A stretch of DNA of 64,000 nucleotides from Phytopseudomonas punonensis (GTDB lineage: Bacteria; Pseudomonadota; Gammaproteobacteria; Pseudomonadales; Pseudomonadaceae), in contig NZ_FRBQ01000014.1 in NCBI RefSeq assembly GCF_900142655.1, positions 1-64,000 on the forward strand. Reading direction: 5' to 3'. Below are positions 28,378-37,009 of this stretch, one piece after another. The stretch's first letter is position 1. The number at the start of each line of letters is the position of its first letter. Made by a program: the position numbers and the translations under genes. The notes beneath the pieces were generated by a model, which did no database searches, was not told where the DNA came from, and was given only the letters and a program-made list of their open reading frames with translations.

Positions 28378-28396
28378 GAATGGGAGCACTCTGATA

Positions 28397-29215
28397 GTGA
28401 ACCAGTTATCTGCACAAATAGCCGCCCCGTTCGAGACCCACGCACCCGTGGTCATGGACTGCAAGCTGGACAAAATCTTCTATGGCAACTTCCTTGCTGT
28501 GCGCGACAGCCATGTGCCGATCGAGAAGAACAAGATCACCGGTTTCATCGGCCCGTCCGGTTGCGGCAAGAGTACCGTGCTGCGCAGCCTCAACCGCATG
28601 AACGACCTGGTCAAAGGCTTCCGCTTCGAGGGCCACGTGCACTTCCTCGGCCAAGACGTTTATGGTAAGGGCGTCGATCCGGTGGTGGTGCGCCGTTACA
28701 TCGGCATGGTGTTCCAGCAGCCCAACCCGTTTTCGATGAGCATCTTCGACAATGTCGCGTTCGGCCTGCGCCTCAATCGCTACAAGGGCGACCTCGGTGA
28801 TCGCGTCAAGCACGCCCTGCAAGGCGCTGCGCTGTGGGATGAGGTCAAGGACAAGCTCAAGGTCAGCGGCCTGTCGCTGTCCGGCGGCCAGCAGCAACGC
28901 CTGTGTATCGCCCGTGCCATCGCTACCGAGCCGGAAGTGTTGCTGCTCGACGAACCCTGCTCGGCGCTCGACCCGATCGCCACGCGTCGCGTCGAAGAGC
29001 TGATGGTCGAGCTGAAAAAGGATTACACCATCGCCCTGGTGACCCACAACATGCAGCAGGCTATTCGTGTGGCCGATACCACGGCGTTCTTCTCGGTAGA
29101 TATCTCCCAGGGCACCCGAACCGGTTACCTGGTCGAGATGGGCGCGACGGAGCAGATCTTCGGCAACCCCCGCGAAAAAATGACCGAGGACTACATCAGC
29201 GGCAAGTTCAGCTAA
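28397..29215 (+). CDS. pstB: Phosphate ABC transporter ATPase
   Basis: A 272-residue ABC ATPase that powers PstSCA. Walker A is GPSGCGKST, the signature is LSLSGGQQQRLCIARA, Walker B is VLLLDEPCSALDP, and the H-loop is ALVTHN. The frame is open back into pstA. A GTG at 28397 with GGGAG about 10 nt upstream gives the normal family length, so it is preferred to the ATG at 28340 inside pstA. No phoU follows; 98 bp of spacer with a GGCTCGT/ACGAGCC inverted repeat (29223-29254) lead to the Fic-like gene. Confidence 0.94.
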   Translation: MNQLSAQIAAPFETHAPVVMDCKLDKIFYGNFLAVRDSHVPIEKNKITGFIGPSGCGKSTVLRSLNRMNDLVKGFRFEGHVHFLGQDVYGKGVDPVVVRRYIGMVFQQPNPFSMSIFDNVAFGLRLNRYKGDLGDRVKHALQGAALWDEVKDKLKVSGLSLSGGQQQRLCIARAIATEPEVLLLDEPCSALDPIATRRVEELMVELKKDYTIALVTHNMQQAIRVADTTAFFSVDISQGTRTGYLVEMGATEQIFGNPREKMTEDYISGKFS

Positions 29216-29313
29216 CTGCCGAGGCTCGTTGCAGGCCGAATACCGTCACGAGCCCAAAAGGCTCCAGCGGCTATCCGGCCGTTTTGCCGTTTCAAAACTT
29301 TTCAGGAGTGCCA

Positions 29314-30015
29314 ATGCCTGCCAAGCGTCGCCTTGATTTACCTGCGGTGGAGCACGCACTGCGTGAGGTGCAGAGCCGCTTTGCCGAGCTCAGCCGGCGC
29401 TTCACCGAGCCGCGTGATCCGTTGACCGATGAAGTGCTGGAAAATGTGCTTGAGGGCTATGCGCTGATTGACGATTATGTCGCCCGCGGTATCGATCTGT
29501 TCGAGTTGCAGAATCTGAACCTGATGCTGGAGCTCAATGCCACCGTCTTGTGTGGTCAAAACCCAGCGGGTCGCCAGGAATTTGCCCAGCACCTGGCGGC
29601 GACGGAAGCGCACTTCTTCAACAATATCGAAGGCGGGATCAAAGACGTGTTCAACTGGTATTGCGCACACCGCAGCGAATCGGTCTGGAAGCGTGCCGCT
29701 GGCGTCTATGTGCGGATTCTCAGCAAACCGCAGCTGTTTATCGAAGGCAACAACCGCACTGGCTCGCTGATCGTCAGCTACCTGCTGATGCGCGACGGCC
29801 AGCCGCCTTTCGTGCTGACCCTGAAAAATGCCGAGGGCTACTTCAATCCTTCGTCGGTGATCCGCAATTCCGCCAAACACGGTGTCAAGGCCTTGTACGA
29901 ACTGCCCAAGATCAAGAAGAAATACGCAGCCTTTCTGGAAGACCAGTCGCCTGAGCGCAAGAAATTCTTCCTCAGCGAGAAAAAGCTCGCAGCCGCACAG
30001 CAGTGGGAGGCGTGA
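29314..30015 (+). CDS. Fic-like protein lacking the catalytic histidine
   Basis: A 233-residue, mostly helical protein. Residues 140-151 read QLFIEGNNRTGS, which aligns to the Fic motif HxFx(D/E)GN(G/K)RxxR with Gln for the catalytic His, Asn for the middle Gly, and Ser for the final Arg. The Fic core phosphate-binding GN-R is retained. Fic enzymes transfer AMP or other phosphates from nucleotides. Without the His this one may bind nucleotides without transfer, or use different chemistry. AGGAG lies 6 nt before the ATG. The stop overlaps the start of the next gene, so the two are coupled. It stands in the place of phoU behind pstB. Confidence 0.6.
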   Translation: MPAKRRLDLPAVEHALREVQSRFAELSRRFTEPRDPLTDEVLENVLEGYALIDDYVARGIDLFELQNLNLMLELNATVLCGQNPAGRQEFAQHLAATEAHFFNNIEGGIKDVFNWYCAHRSESVWKRAAGVYVRILSKPQLFIEGNNRTGSLIVSYLLMRDGQPPFVLTLKNAEGYFNPSSVIRNSAKHGVKALYELPKIKKKYAAFLEDQSPERKKFFLSEKKLAAAQQWEA

Positions 30016-30647
30016 TGAACAAGCGTTTTGCAGCTCGTCTTTCTCGCCTCACTGACCTGCCGACATTGCAGACCTTCAAAGGTCTGGTGCCACTGGTTTC
30101 GCTCAAGCGTCAGCGCCTGCGTATCTCCTTCGACATCGACGACACCCTGGCTTGCCAGGCCCTGCATAGCGATGCCGAGCCTAGCAGGCTGCCGGCGTTC
30201 ATCCATCGCTGGCTCGGCGAGCCGCTGCGCATTGGTACCCGCTCGCTGATTCGCGAGCTGCGTCGGCAAAACTGCAGCGTGTGGGTCTACACCTCGTCCG
30301 GGCGCACGCCTGCCTATATCCGCCGCTGGCTGATGCTCCACGGCATTCATGTCGATGGTGTGGTGAACAGCGTGCGCCATAAGCATGCGTTGACCGCGCG
30401 CGGGCTCTCGCATGCGCCCTCGAAGTTGCCGTCGGCGTTTGATATCGACCTGCATGTCGATGATTCCGAGGGCGTGCAGATTGAAGGCCAGCATCATGGC
30501 TTTCGCGTAGTGGTGGTGCGCCCTGATGATCAGCAATGGGCGCAGCAGGTGCTGGGCGCCGTGGCGCAGGTGCAACGGCAGATGAGTCGGCAGCAAGCGG
30601 TACGCCGGCCCAAAGTTGTGCGGGGGACGGAGGTTTATTCGTCCTGA
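30015..30647 (+). CDS. HAD-superfamily phosphatase-like protein
   Basis: A 210-residue HAD-like protein. Motif I is FDIDDTLAC with Asp40 and Asp42 in the DxDxT pattern. WVYTSSGRTP supplies the motif II serine/threonine region. DIDLHVDDSEG resembles the motif IV acidic pair. It is cytoplasmic (no signal). GGGAGG precedes the ATG, which shares bases with the stop of the Fic-like gene (TGATG). The substrate is unknown. By context it may act on a phosphorylated product linked to phosphate supply or to its coupled partner. Confidence 0.78.
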   Translation: MNKRFAARLSRLTDLPTLQTFKGLVPLVSLKRQRLRISFDIDDTLACQALHSDAEPSRLPAFIHRWLGEPLRIGTRSLIRELRRQNCSVWVYTSSGRTPAYIRRWLMLHGIHVDGVVNSVRHKHALTARGLSHAPSKLPSAFDIDLHVDDSEGVQIEGQHHGFRVVVVRPDDQQWAQQVLGAVAQVQRQMSRQQAVRRPKVVRGTEVYSS

Positions 30648-30674
30648 GTTCAGGCTCTTCAACCCGATCTAAAA

Positions 30675-30700
30675 AAACGCCCGGCTGATGCCGGGCGTTT
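30675..30700. terminator. Bidirectional terminator
   Basis: AAACGCCCGGC-TGAT-GCCGGGCGTTT is a perfect 11-bp stem with a TTTTCTTT tail on the plus strand and an A run before it for the minus strand. It ends the pst/Fic/HAD unit and the convergent pgm gene. Confidence 0.92.
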
Positions 30701-30715
30701 TCTTTAGTCTAGTGC

Positions 30716-32380
30716 TCAGCCTGCCAGCACGCTGTCGACCAGCGCCTTGGCTTCGTCCTGAATGCGCTTGAGGTGGGCGTCGCCCTCGAAGCTTTCTGCG
30801 TAGATCTTGTAGACATCCTCGGTGCCCGATGGGCGGGCGGCGAACCAGCCGTTGTCGGTCACCACCTTGAGCCCGCCGATGGCCGCGCCGTTGCCTGGCG
30901 CCTCGGTGAGAATCGCGGTGATCGGCTGGCCGGCGAGCTCGCTGGCGGTTACCTGGGACGCCGAGAGTTTGCTCAGGCGCGCTTTCTGCTCGCGGTCTGC
31001 CGGGGCGTCGATACGCTGGTAAACCGGCGCGCCAAAGCGCTCGGTGAGTGCCTGGTAGCGCTCGCCCGGATCCTTGCCGGTCACGGCGGTAATTTCCGCG
31101 GCCAGTAAGCCGAGGATGATGCCGTCCTTGTCGGTGGACCAGGCGCTGCCGTCTTTGCGCAGGAACGAGGCACCGGCGGACTCTTCACCGCCAAAGCCGA
31201 AACGGCCTTCGATCAGCCCGTCGACGAACCACTTGAAGCCCACCGGCACTTCGACCACCTCGCGGCCGATGCCCTTGGCCACGCGGTCGATCATCGAGGA
31301 GGACACCAGGGTCTTGCCGATGGCAGCTTGTGCAGCCCATTGCGGACGATGGGTGAACAGATACTCGATGGCCACGGCCAGGTAATGGTTGGGATTGAGC
31401 AGGCCTACCGAGCGGGCGACGATACCGTGGCGGTCGTGGTCAGTGTCACAGGCGAAGGACACATCGAAGCGGTCCTTGTTTTCGATCAAACCGGCCATGG
31501 CATGGGGCGAGCTGCAGTCCATGCGGATCTTGCCGTCCCAGTCGACGCGCATGAAACGGAAGGTCGGGTCAATGCGGGTCGACAAGACCTCCAGCGGCAG
31601 ATCGTAGAGCTCGGTGATGCGCGTCCAGTAATGCACACCGGCGCCGCCGAGCGGGTCGACCGCGAACTTCAGGCCCGAACCGCGGATTGCCTGCAGGTCG
31701 AGTACCTGCTCGAGATCGCCGACGTACTGTTCGATGAAATCGTGACGCTGAGTCGTCGGTGCTTTCAGGGCGCTGGCGTAGTCGATGCGCTGCACGCCGT
31801 TCAGGCCCGCTACCAGCAATTCGTTGGCGCGCTCCTGAATCCACTTGGTGACGCCAGTGTCTGCCGGGCCGCCATTGGTGGCGTTGTACTTGAAGCCGCC
31901 ATCGGCAGGCGGGTTGTGCGACGGGGTGATGACGATGCCGTCGGCCAGGCCGCTGCTGCGGCCTTTGTTGTAATCGAGAATCGCCTTGGAGATTGCCGGT
32001 GTCGGCGTGTAGCCCGGCTCGCCGCGGGTCTCGCTGCAGCCGGCATCGATACGGGTCTCGATGCGGTTGGCGGCCAGCACTTCCAGCGCGGACACGAAGG
32101 CCGGTTCGGACAGCGCGTGGGTGTCCATGCCGATGAACAGCGGCCCGTCGATGCCCTGGCCGCGGCGGTAATCGCAGATCGCCTGGGTCACGGCGAGGAT
32201 GTGCCATTCGTTGAAGCTGCTCTTGAGTGACGAGCCACGGTGGCCCGAGGTGCCGAATGCCACTTGCTGCGCGGGATCGCTAGGGTCTGGGCGTTCGCTG
32301 TAGTAACGCGATACCAGGCGCGGCAGGTTGGTCAGGCTGTGCTCGTCGGGAAGACGTCCCGCGGTGCTGTGGATGCTCAT
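30716..32380 (-). CDS. pgm: Phosphoglucomutase (alpha-D-glucose phosphate-specific)
   Basis: A 554-residue phosphohexomutase that interconverts glucose-1-phosphate and glucose-6-phosphate. The phosphoserine loop is GIVITPSHNPPADGG (D for the leading G here), the metal loop DTDHDRHG is intact, and the sugar loop reads GGEESAGASF. The C-terminal phosphate-contact loop is RPSGTEDVYK. The start at 32380 matches the family and has AGGA 8 nt upstream. It supplies precursors for glycogen, trehalose and envelope glycans; treS lies 5 kb away. Confidence 0.95.
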   Translation of the reverse strand: MSIHSTAGRLPDEHSLTNLPRLVSRYYSERPDPSDPAQQVAFGTSGHRGSSLKSSFNEWHILAVTQAICDYRRGQGIDGPLFIGMDTHALSEPAFVSALEVLAANRIETRIDAGCSETRGEPGYTPTPAISKAILDYNKGRSSGLADGIVITPSHNPPADGGFKYNATNGGPADTGVTKWIQERANELLVAGLNGVQRIDYASALKAPTTQRHDFIEQYVGDLEQVLDLQAIRGSGLKFAVDPLGGAGVHYWTRITELYDLPLEVLSTRIDPTFRFMRVDWDGKIRMDCSSPHAMAGLIENKDRFDVSFACDTDHDRHGIVARSVGLLNPNHYLAVAIEYLFTHRPQWAAQAAIGKTLVSSSMIDRVAKGIGREVVEVPVGFKWFVDGLIEGRFGFGGEESAGASFLRKDGSAWSTDKDGIILGLLAAEITAVTGKDPGERYQALTERFGAPVYQRIDAPADREQKARLSKLSASQVTASELAGQPITAILTEAPGNGAAIGGLKVVTDNGWFAARPSGTEDVYKIYAESFEGDAHLKRIQDEAKALVDSVLAG

Positions 32381-32714
32381 CAATCGTTCCTTTGATGGGG
32401 TAGAGGGGCCTGGCGGCTGGCGCAGCACGAGGCATCGGACTCGGGGTTCGACACCACGGCAGTGGTCTGGAGTTCCCCATACTCATGGTCGCGGATGATA
32501 AAGATTGCAGAATAAAGCGCCAGTAGTAGATTACTGGCCGGTTGGTCAGGATCCATTGCAGTTATGCGGACTTTTGTGGGGCGCCGATAGATTTAATTGA
32601 CGTGTTATTTGGTGGCACTTTGATACTGTTTGGCTGTGCCTGCCAAAACATCGGTAGCGCGTCTGCTGAGCCGACAGGGAATGGTTGGTAACACGCCCTT
32701 CATATGGTGCCACC

Positions 32715-34352
32715 ATGAACCTTCGTAGCTTCAATATCGCCCCTCGGGCCACTTTCTGCTTCGCACTCATTACCTTGCTGGTTATGGTGCTGGGCGTATT
32801 TTCATTATTCAAACTCGGTGACCTCTATGAGGCCGAGCAGGACATCGAGACCAACTGGATGGCCAGCATCCAGGCCACTGGCGAAATGCAGAAGGATCTG
32901 CTCAACGTTCGCCTGGAAACTCTGCGCATGCTGGCTGTGGTCGAGAACACCACGCAGCAGACCATCGACGAAAGCGCCGCGCAGAAATATCGCGGCGCTC
33001 TGCAGCAGGTGCTCGAGCAGTATGATCGGCACATGGTGTCCACCGATGCCGAGCGCGCGATGTTCAGCCGCGTCAGCGCCAGTGCCCAGACCTACCTCAC
33101 CGGGCAACAGCAGATCGTCGACTTCCTCCATCAGAAGCAGCTGCCGCCGGCGCTGGAGTTGGCCAACGGCCAGGTGCGCGATGCCGGCAATGCGTTGCAG
33201 CAGCAACTCGATGAGCTAACCGACTACAACATGCAGGGTGCCAAGCAGGCCGGCGTCAACGCTCACGGCATCTTCGAACATGGGCGCAACGGTGTGCTGA
33301 TCACCATTGGCGTCGCGGTGCTGCTGACCATTCTGTTGGCGATGTTGTTGACCCGCTCCATCGCTACGCCGATCCGAGAAGCGCTGCAGAGCGCCGAAAC
33401 CATTGCCTCCGGCGACTTGACTCGTACCGTTCTGGTTACCGGCAATGACGAAGCCTCGCGCCTGTTGGCCGCCCAGGCGACCATGCAGAAGAACCTCAAC
33501 GGGGCCCTTCGCCAGATCAGTGAATCGTCTATCCAGTTGGCAGCAGCCTCTGAGGAAATGGCCTCGGTCACCGAGGAGAGCACTCGCAACCTGCAAAGCC
33601 AGAACGCCGAAATCGACCAGGCAGCCACGGCGGTCACGCAGATGAGTTCGGCAGTCGAGGAAGTATCGCGCAATGCCAACGGTGCATCGGATGCGTCCCG
33701 TGAGTCGACCGTTTCGGCCAATGCCGGCAACCAGCACGTTGCACGTACCGTGTCGGCGATCCGCAACCTGTCGAGCAACGTGGAGCAGGCCTCCGATCAG
33801 GTGCAAGGGCTGGCAGACCAGGCGCGCGATATCAGCAAAGTGCTCGACGTGATTCGCAACGTGGCCGAGCAGACCAACCTGCTGGCGCTCAACGCCGCCA
33901 TCGAGGCGGCCCGTGCAGGCGATCATGGCCGTGGTTTTGCGGTGGTGGCCGATGAGGTGCGTGCCCTGGCGCACCGCACCTCGGCGTCGACTCAAGAAAT
34001 CGAGCAGATGATCGGTGCGATCCAGGCCGGTACCGAAAAGGCCGTGCAGGCGATGCGCGGCAGCAGCCAGGAAGCGACCAATACCTTGGAGGTCGCCGAT
34101 GAGGCGCGTGTTGCCCTGGAGCAAATCGTCGAATCCATCGGCATGATCAACGAACGCAACCTGCAAATCGCTACTGCCTCGGAAGAGCAGGCCCATGTGG
34201 CTCGCGAAGTGGATCGTAACCTGGTGAGCATTCGCGACCTGTCGATCCAGAGCGCCTCGGGTGCCAATCAGACCGCCGCAGCCTGCAGCGAGCTGGCGCA
34301 CCTGGCACAAGGGCTGAACACCTTGGTAGGGCGCTTCAAACTCAGTGCCTGA
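32715..34352 (+). CDS. Methyl-accepting chemotaxis protein
   Basis: A 545-residue chemoreceptor. An N-terminal membrane helix (ATFCFALITLLVMVLGVFSL) is followed by a helical periplasmic sensor of about 155 residues of the four-helix-bundle type. A second helix (GVLITIGVAVLLTILLAMLL), a HAMP domain and the signalling hairpin with EQTNLLALNAAIEAARAG come next. The sequence ends in FKLSA, without the CheB/CheR-tethering pentapeptide. The ATG at 32715 fits homologues; an in-frame ATG at 32685 is also possible. Ligand unknown. Confidence 0.93.
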   Translation: MNLRSFNIAPRATFCFALITLLVMVLGVFSLFKLGDLYEAEQDIETNWMASIQATGEMQKDLLNVRLETLRMLAVVENTTQQTIDESAAQKYRGALQQVLEQYDRHMVSTDAERAMFSRVSASAQTYLTGQQQIVDFLHQKQLPPALELANGQVRDAGNALQQQLDELTDYNMQGAKQAGVNAHGIFEHGRNGVLITIGVAVLLTILLAMLLTRSIATPIREALQSAETIASGDLTRTVLVTGNDEASRLLAAQATMQKNLNGALRQISESSIQLAAASEEMASVTEESTRNLQSQNAEIDQAATAVTQMSSAVEEVSRNANGASDASRESTVSANAGNQHVARTVSAIRNLSSNVEQASDQVQGLADQARDISKVLDVIRNVAEQTNLLALNAAIEAARAGDHGRGFAVVADEVRALAHRTSASTQEIEQMIGAIQAGTEKAVQAMRGSSQEATNTLEVADEARVALEQIVESIGMINERNLQIATASEEQAHVAREVDRNLVSIRDLSIQSASGANQTAAACSELAHLAQGLNTLVGRFKLSA

Positions 34353-34368
34353 CAGGCGAGGGCGACTG

Positions 34369-34400
34369 ACGGCTCGTTGACCATGGTCAATGAGCCGTTT
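34369..34400 (+). terminator. Terminator hairpin after the chemoreceptor gene
   Basis: ACGGCTC and TTGACC pair with GGTCAA and GAGCCGT as a 14-bp stem, with one G/T opposition, around a 2-nt gap, then TTT. It starts 17 nt after the stop. Confidence 0.75.
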
Positions 34401-34408
34401 GCCTGTCT

Positions 34409-34822
34409 ATGATGCAGGCCATGAATTCGTCCGTACCGATCCGTCATCCCTGCCCACCGGGCGCTTGCGACTGCGAGCGTGAGCAGTTGCTGGAAACCGC
34501 AGCTGGCGATCAACGCATCCTGCTGCTGACCAAGGCAGAGGAAAAACGCCTGCTCGAACGGTTGGAGAACCTCGCCAGCCTCGAGGATCTTGAGCGTATG
34601 CAGCAGCGCATGTTCGAGCAGCTCGGCATTCGCGTCGAGGTGGCGCCGGGTTTCAACGAAGTGCGCAGCATGCGCGGCATCGCCATCGAGGTGAAAACCT
34701 TCCCCGGCTTGTGCCGCAAGACCCGGCAGGCGATACCCGCAGCCATTCGTCGTGGCCTGGAGCGGCGCCCGGAAATCGCCTACGCACTGCTCAATGCCAA
34801 CGACCTGTTCCGCGATCTGTAA
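34409..34822 (+). CDS. Conserved-looking hypothetical protein with CPPGACDC motif
   Basis: A protein of up to 137 residues (starts at 34409, 34412 or 34421). The N-terminus HPCPPGACDCERE has three closely spaced cysteines that could bind zinc or an iron-sulfur centre. The rest contains a helical segment (KAEEKRLLERLENLASLEDL) and a basic region with VKTFPGLCRKTRQAIPAAIR. No family recognised. It directly follows the chemoreceptor terminator and is convergent with the Rrf2 gene. Confidence 0.65.
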   Translation: MMQAMNSSVPIRHPCPPGACDCEREQLLETAAGDQRILLLTKAEEKRLLERLENLASLEDLERMQQRMFEQLGIRVEVAPGFNEVRSMRGIAIEVKTFPGLCRKTRQAIPAAIRRGLERRPEIAYALLNANDLFRDL

Positions 34823-34839
34823 TTATCACGCCGCAAGAC

Positions 34840-35289
34840 TCAGAGCGTCTTGCAGGGCGACTCCAGCGCCTGATAGCGCGCATCGAAATCATCGGCGAGC
34901 GACGCCACGGTGATCGAACCCAGTCGCTGCAGCAACAATTGCTGAGCCTCATCGAATGCATTTTCGAGGGCCTGATTGACGGCCTGCTCGACCAGGCAGG
35001 TGGGGTGATCGGTCGCCAGGCCTATGCTGAAGATCGACTGCGAACCCAGCGCTTGATGAATGTCCAGCAGGGTGATCTCGGTAAGCGGTTTGGCCAGCGC
35101 CCAGCCGCCATTGTGGCCCTTGTCCGAGGTGACATAGCCCTTGTCACGCAGCAGGCCCATGGTGCGTCGCACCACCACCGGATTGGTTTCCAGCATGCGG
35201 GCGATGGTCTCCGAGGTGGTGCGCTGTTCGTGGCGATCCATATGAATCAGCACGTGCAGCATGCGCGACAGGCGGGTGTCGTTTCTCAT
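34840..35289 (-). CDS. Rrf2-family transcriptional regulator
   Basis: A 149-residue winged-HTH regulator of the Rrf2 superfamily: MRNDTRLSRMLHVLIHMDRH, then MLETNPVVVRRTMGLLRDKG with the wing GGWALAKPLTEITLLDI. It has one cysteine in the loop (DHPTCLVE) and one near the end, not the three needed for an iron-sulfur cluster. It therefore resembles the redox- or thiol-sensing YwnA-like group. Divergent from a thioredoxin-reductase-like gene with repeated CGTAAC/GTTACG sites between. Confidence 0.88.
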   Translation of the reverse strand: MRNDTRLSRMLHVLIHMDRHEQRTTSETIARMLETNPVVVRRTMGLLRDKGYVTSDKGHNGGWALAKPLTEITLLDIHQALGSQSIFSIGLATDHPTCLVEQAVNQALENAFDEAQQLLLQRLGSITVASLADDFDARYQALESPCKTL

Positions 35290-35330
35290 TTTGGCGTCTC
35301 AGGGCAGAGGCAGTCGCCGCGAGTATGATT

Positions 35331-35384
35331 CGTAATGAATAAAGTTACGAGAGGTTGACGCGTTTCCTTAACGTAACTTATGGT
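35331..35384 (+). promoter_or_regulatory. Promoter and operator repeats for the flavoprotein gene
   Basis: TTGACG (35355-35360) and TTATGG (35378-35383) are spaced 17 bp, a plausible sigma-70 promoter. Operator-like repeats surround it: CGTAA (35331), AAGTTACG (35342-35349) and CGTAACTT (35372-35379). The last two are exact reverse complements, and one overlaps the -10. Rrf2-family repression is the natural reading. Confidence 0.55.
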
Positions 35385-35434
35385 GTTTCGTGATGGCTTG
35401 GTATTCGCCCAAGCCCCCATGGAGGAGTAACGCC

Positions 35435-36322
35435 ATGAGTCATGACGCAATCATCGTCGGCGGCAGTTATGCCGGTCTTTCCGCTGGCCTGCAGCTGGCC
35501 CGTGCACGACGGCGCGTGCTGGTGATCGACGCCGGTATACGACGCAACCGCTTTGCCAGCCACTCTCACGGTTTTCTCGGCCAGGACGGGCGGGCGCCCG
35601 ATGACATCGCCGCCGATGGCCGCGCCGAATTGATGGACTACCCGAACGTCACCTGGCAGGTAGGCGAGGCCACTTCGGTGCAGCGTGACGGCGAAGGTTT
35701 CCTGGTGACGCTACGCGATGGCAATGTACTGGCCGCCCGTCGGCTGATCCTGGCCGGTGGCGTGCGCGATGAACTGCCCGCCATCGAAGGGCTCGCCGAG
35801 CGCTGGGGGCGCCATGTGTTTCATTGCCCGTATTGCCATGGTTACGAGCTGGATCAGGGGCGCATCGGCGTGCTGGCCGTGTCGCCGATGTCGATCCATC
35901 ACGCCCTGATGCTGCCGGATTGGGGCAGCACCACCTTCTTCACCAATGGCGTGTTCGCGCCGGATGCCGAACAGCTCGCCCAGTTGGCGCGCCGCGGTGT
36001 GGTGGTGGAGCCGGACCGCGTGCTGTCGATCAGCGGTGAGCGCGTCGATATCAACCTGGCCGATAGCCGTAGCGTGGCGCTGGACGGGTTGTTCGTGATG
36101 CCGCGTACTCATCAGAACAGCCCGTTGGTAGAGCAGCTCGGCTGCGCGCTGGTCGAAGGGCCGATGGGGCTGTATCTGCAAACCTCGGAAACCCAGGAAA
36201 CCAGCGTGCCCGGCGTATTCGCCTGCGGCGATGCCGCCCTGGCCACCGGCTCGGTGGCGCTCGCAGTCGGCACTGGCGCTCGGGCAGGGACGGGGGCTCA
36301 TCAATCTCTGATCTTTCGCTAG
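35435..36322 (+). CDS. Thioredoxin-reductase-like FAD/NAD(P) oxidoreductase
   Basis: A 295-residue flavoprotein. The FAD-binding motif is IIVGGSYAGLSAGLQLARA at the N-terminus. A redox CPYC pair sits in HCPYCHGYE at about residue 130. The C-terminal FAD motif is VFACGDAAL. This layout matches low-molecular-weight thioredoxin reductase relatives found next to Rrf2 regulators. The partner disulfide protein is unknown. GGAGGAG lies 8-9 nt before the ATG, so the longer frame is rejected. Confidence 0.9.
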   Translation: MSHDAIIVGGSYAGLSAGLQLARARRRVLVIDAGIRRNRFASHSHGFLGQDGRAPDDIAADGRAELMDYPNVTWQVGEATSVQRDGEGFLVTLRDGNVLAARRLILAGGVRDELPAIEGLAERWGRHVFHCPYCHGYELDQGRIGVLAVSPMSIHHALMLPDWGSTTFFTNGVFAPDAEQLAQLARRGVVVEPDRVLSISGERVDINLADSRSVALDGLFVMPRTHQNSPLVEQLGCALVEGPMGLYLQTSETQETSVPGVFACGDAALATGSVALAVGTGARAGTGAHQSLIFR

Positions 36323-36330
36323 GCCCTATC

Positions 36331-36530
36331 GAAAACTACCTACGCATCGATGATGCTTCGTTAAAAACCGATTCGGCAAGCCGCTTGCGGCTAACGCGCT
36401 TTAGCGCGGCCTGTAGGGTGAGCGAAGCGATTTACAGCTTGTAAACTCGAATGCGAGCCCAGTCCGTTCCTCATCGATTTTTGCCTCGCCTGACCTTCGC
36501 TCGGAGACTTTTCGGAAAGGTCCGCGCAGA
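36331..36530. repeat. Degenerate copy of the MITE-like element
   Basis: GAAAACTACCTACG begins this gap as it begins the element at 54.18 kb (GAAAAACTACCTACG). Conserved inner blocks such as GCGGCTAACGC and GGTGAGCGAAGCGA follow. The right end is not clear. The 273-bp gap between the flavoprotein and cytochrome genes holds no supportable gene. Confidence 0.5.
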
Positions 36531-36595
36531 TCAATGAATCGGCCAGTGCGCTGGGGCATACTGGCGACCCCTTTGTAGCAACCGCTCGCGTGCCA

Positions 36596-37009
36596 ATGAC
36601 CGCTTTTCTTTCGAACCAATTGCCGTACAGGCGCTTTATCCGCCACGGTCTGCTCATCGCCGCCGCACTGTTCGCTGGCGCGACCTATGCCGAGGCGGAT
36701 ATCGCCGCTGGTGAGGCGCTATTCAAGCGCGTTTGCGGCAATTGCCACAACGTCGGGCGGGGTGCCCGCGCGGCCTTCGGGCCACAGCTGAACGGCATTT
36801 TCGGCCGGCATGCCGGCGCCACCCCTGGCTACAACTATTCGCCGGCCATGCAGCAGGCGGATCTGGTGTGGGATCACGACACGCTCAGCGCCTTCATCAA
36901 GGATTCCGACAGCGTGGTGCCCGGCAACAAGATGCGCTTCTGGGGCATTGGCGATCAGGAGAAGATCGACAGCCTGCTGCTCTACCTGAAAGCCCAGCAG
37001 GATCATTGA
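36596..37009 (+). CDS. Periplasmic class I cytochrome c
   Basis: A 137-residue monohaem cytochrome. The signal peptide (RFIRHGLLIAAALFAGATYA) is followed by haem-binding CGNCH (residues 47-51) and an axial methionine in PGNKMRFWG. The size and the GPQLNGIFGRHAGATPGYNYS loop resemble mitochondrial-type cytochrome c (c-550). It may serve as electron donor to oxidases. A GTG six bases upstream is an alternative start; no strong Shine-Dalgarno. Confidence 0.92.
   Translation: MTAFLSNQLPYRRFIRHGLLIAAALFAGATYAEADIAAGEALFKRVCGNCHNVGRGARAAFGPQLNGIFGRHAGATPGYNYSPAMQQADLVWDHDTLSAFIKDSDSVVPGNKMRFWGIGDQEKIDSLLLYLKAQQDH

Noticed and set aside
28340..28396. An earlier ATG start for pstB inside pstA
   Set aside because: It would need a 38-bp overlap and has no ribosome-binding site; the GTG at 28397 has one and gives the normal length.
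29216..29313. A short or broken phoU after pstB
   Set aside because: The 98-bp spacer has no room for phoU and the next gene shows no PhoU helices.
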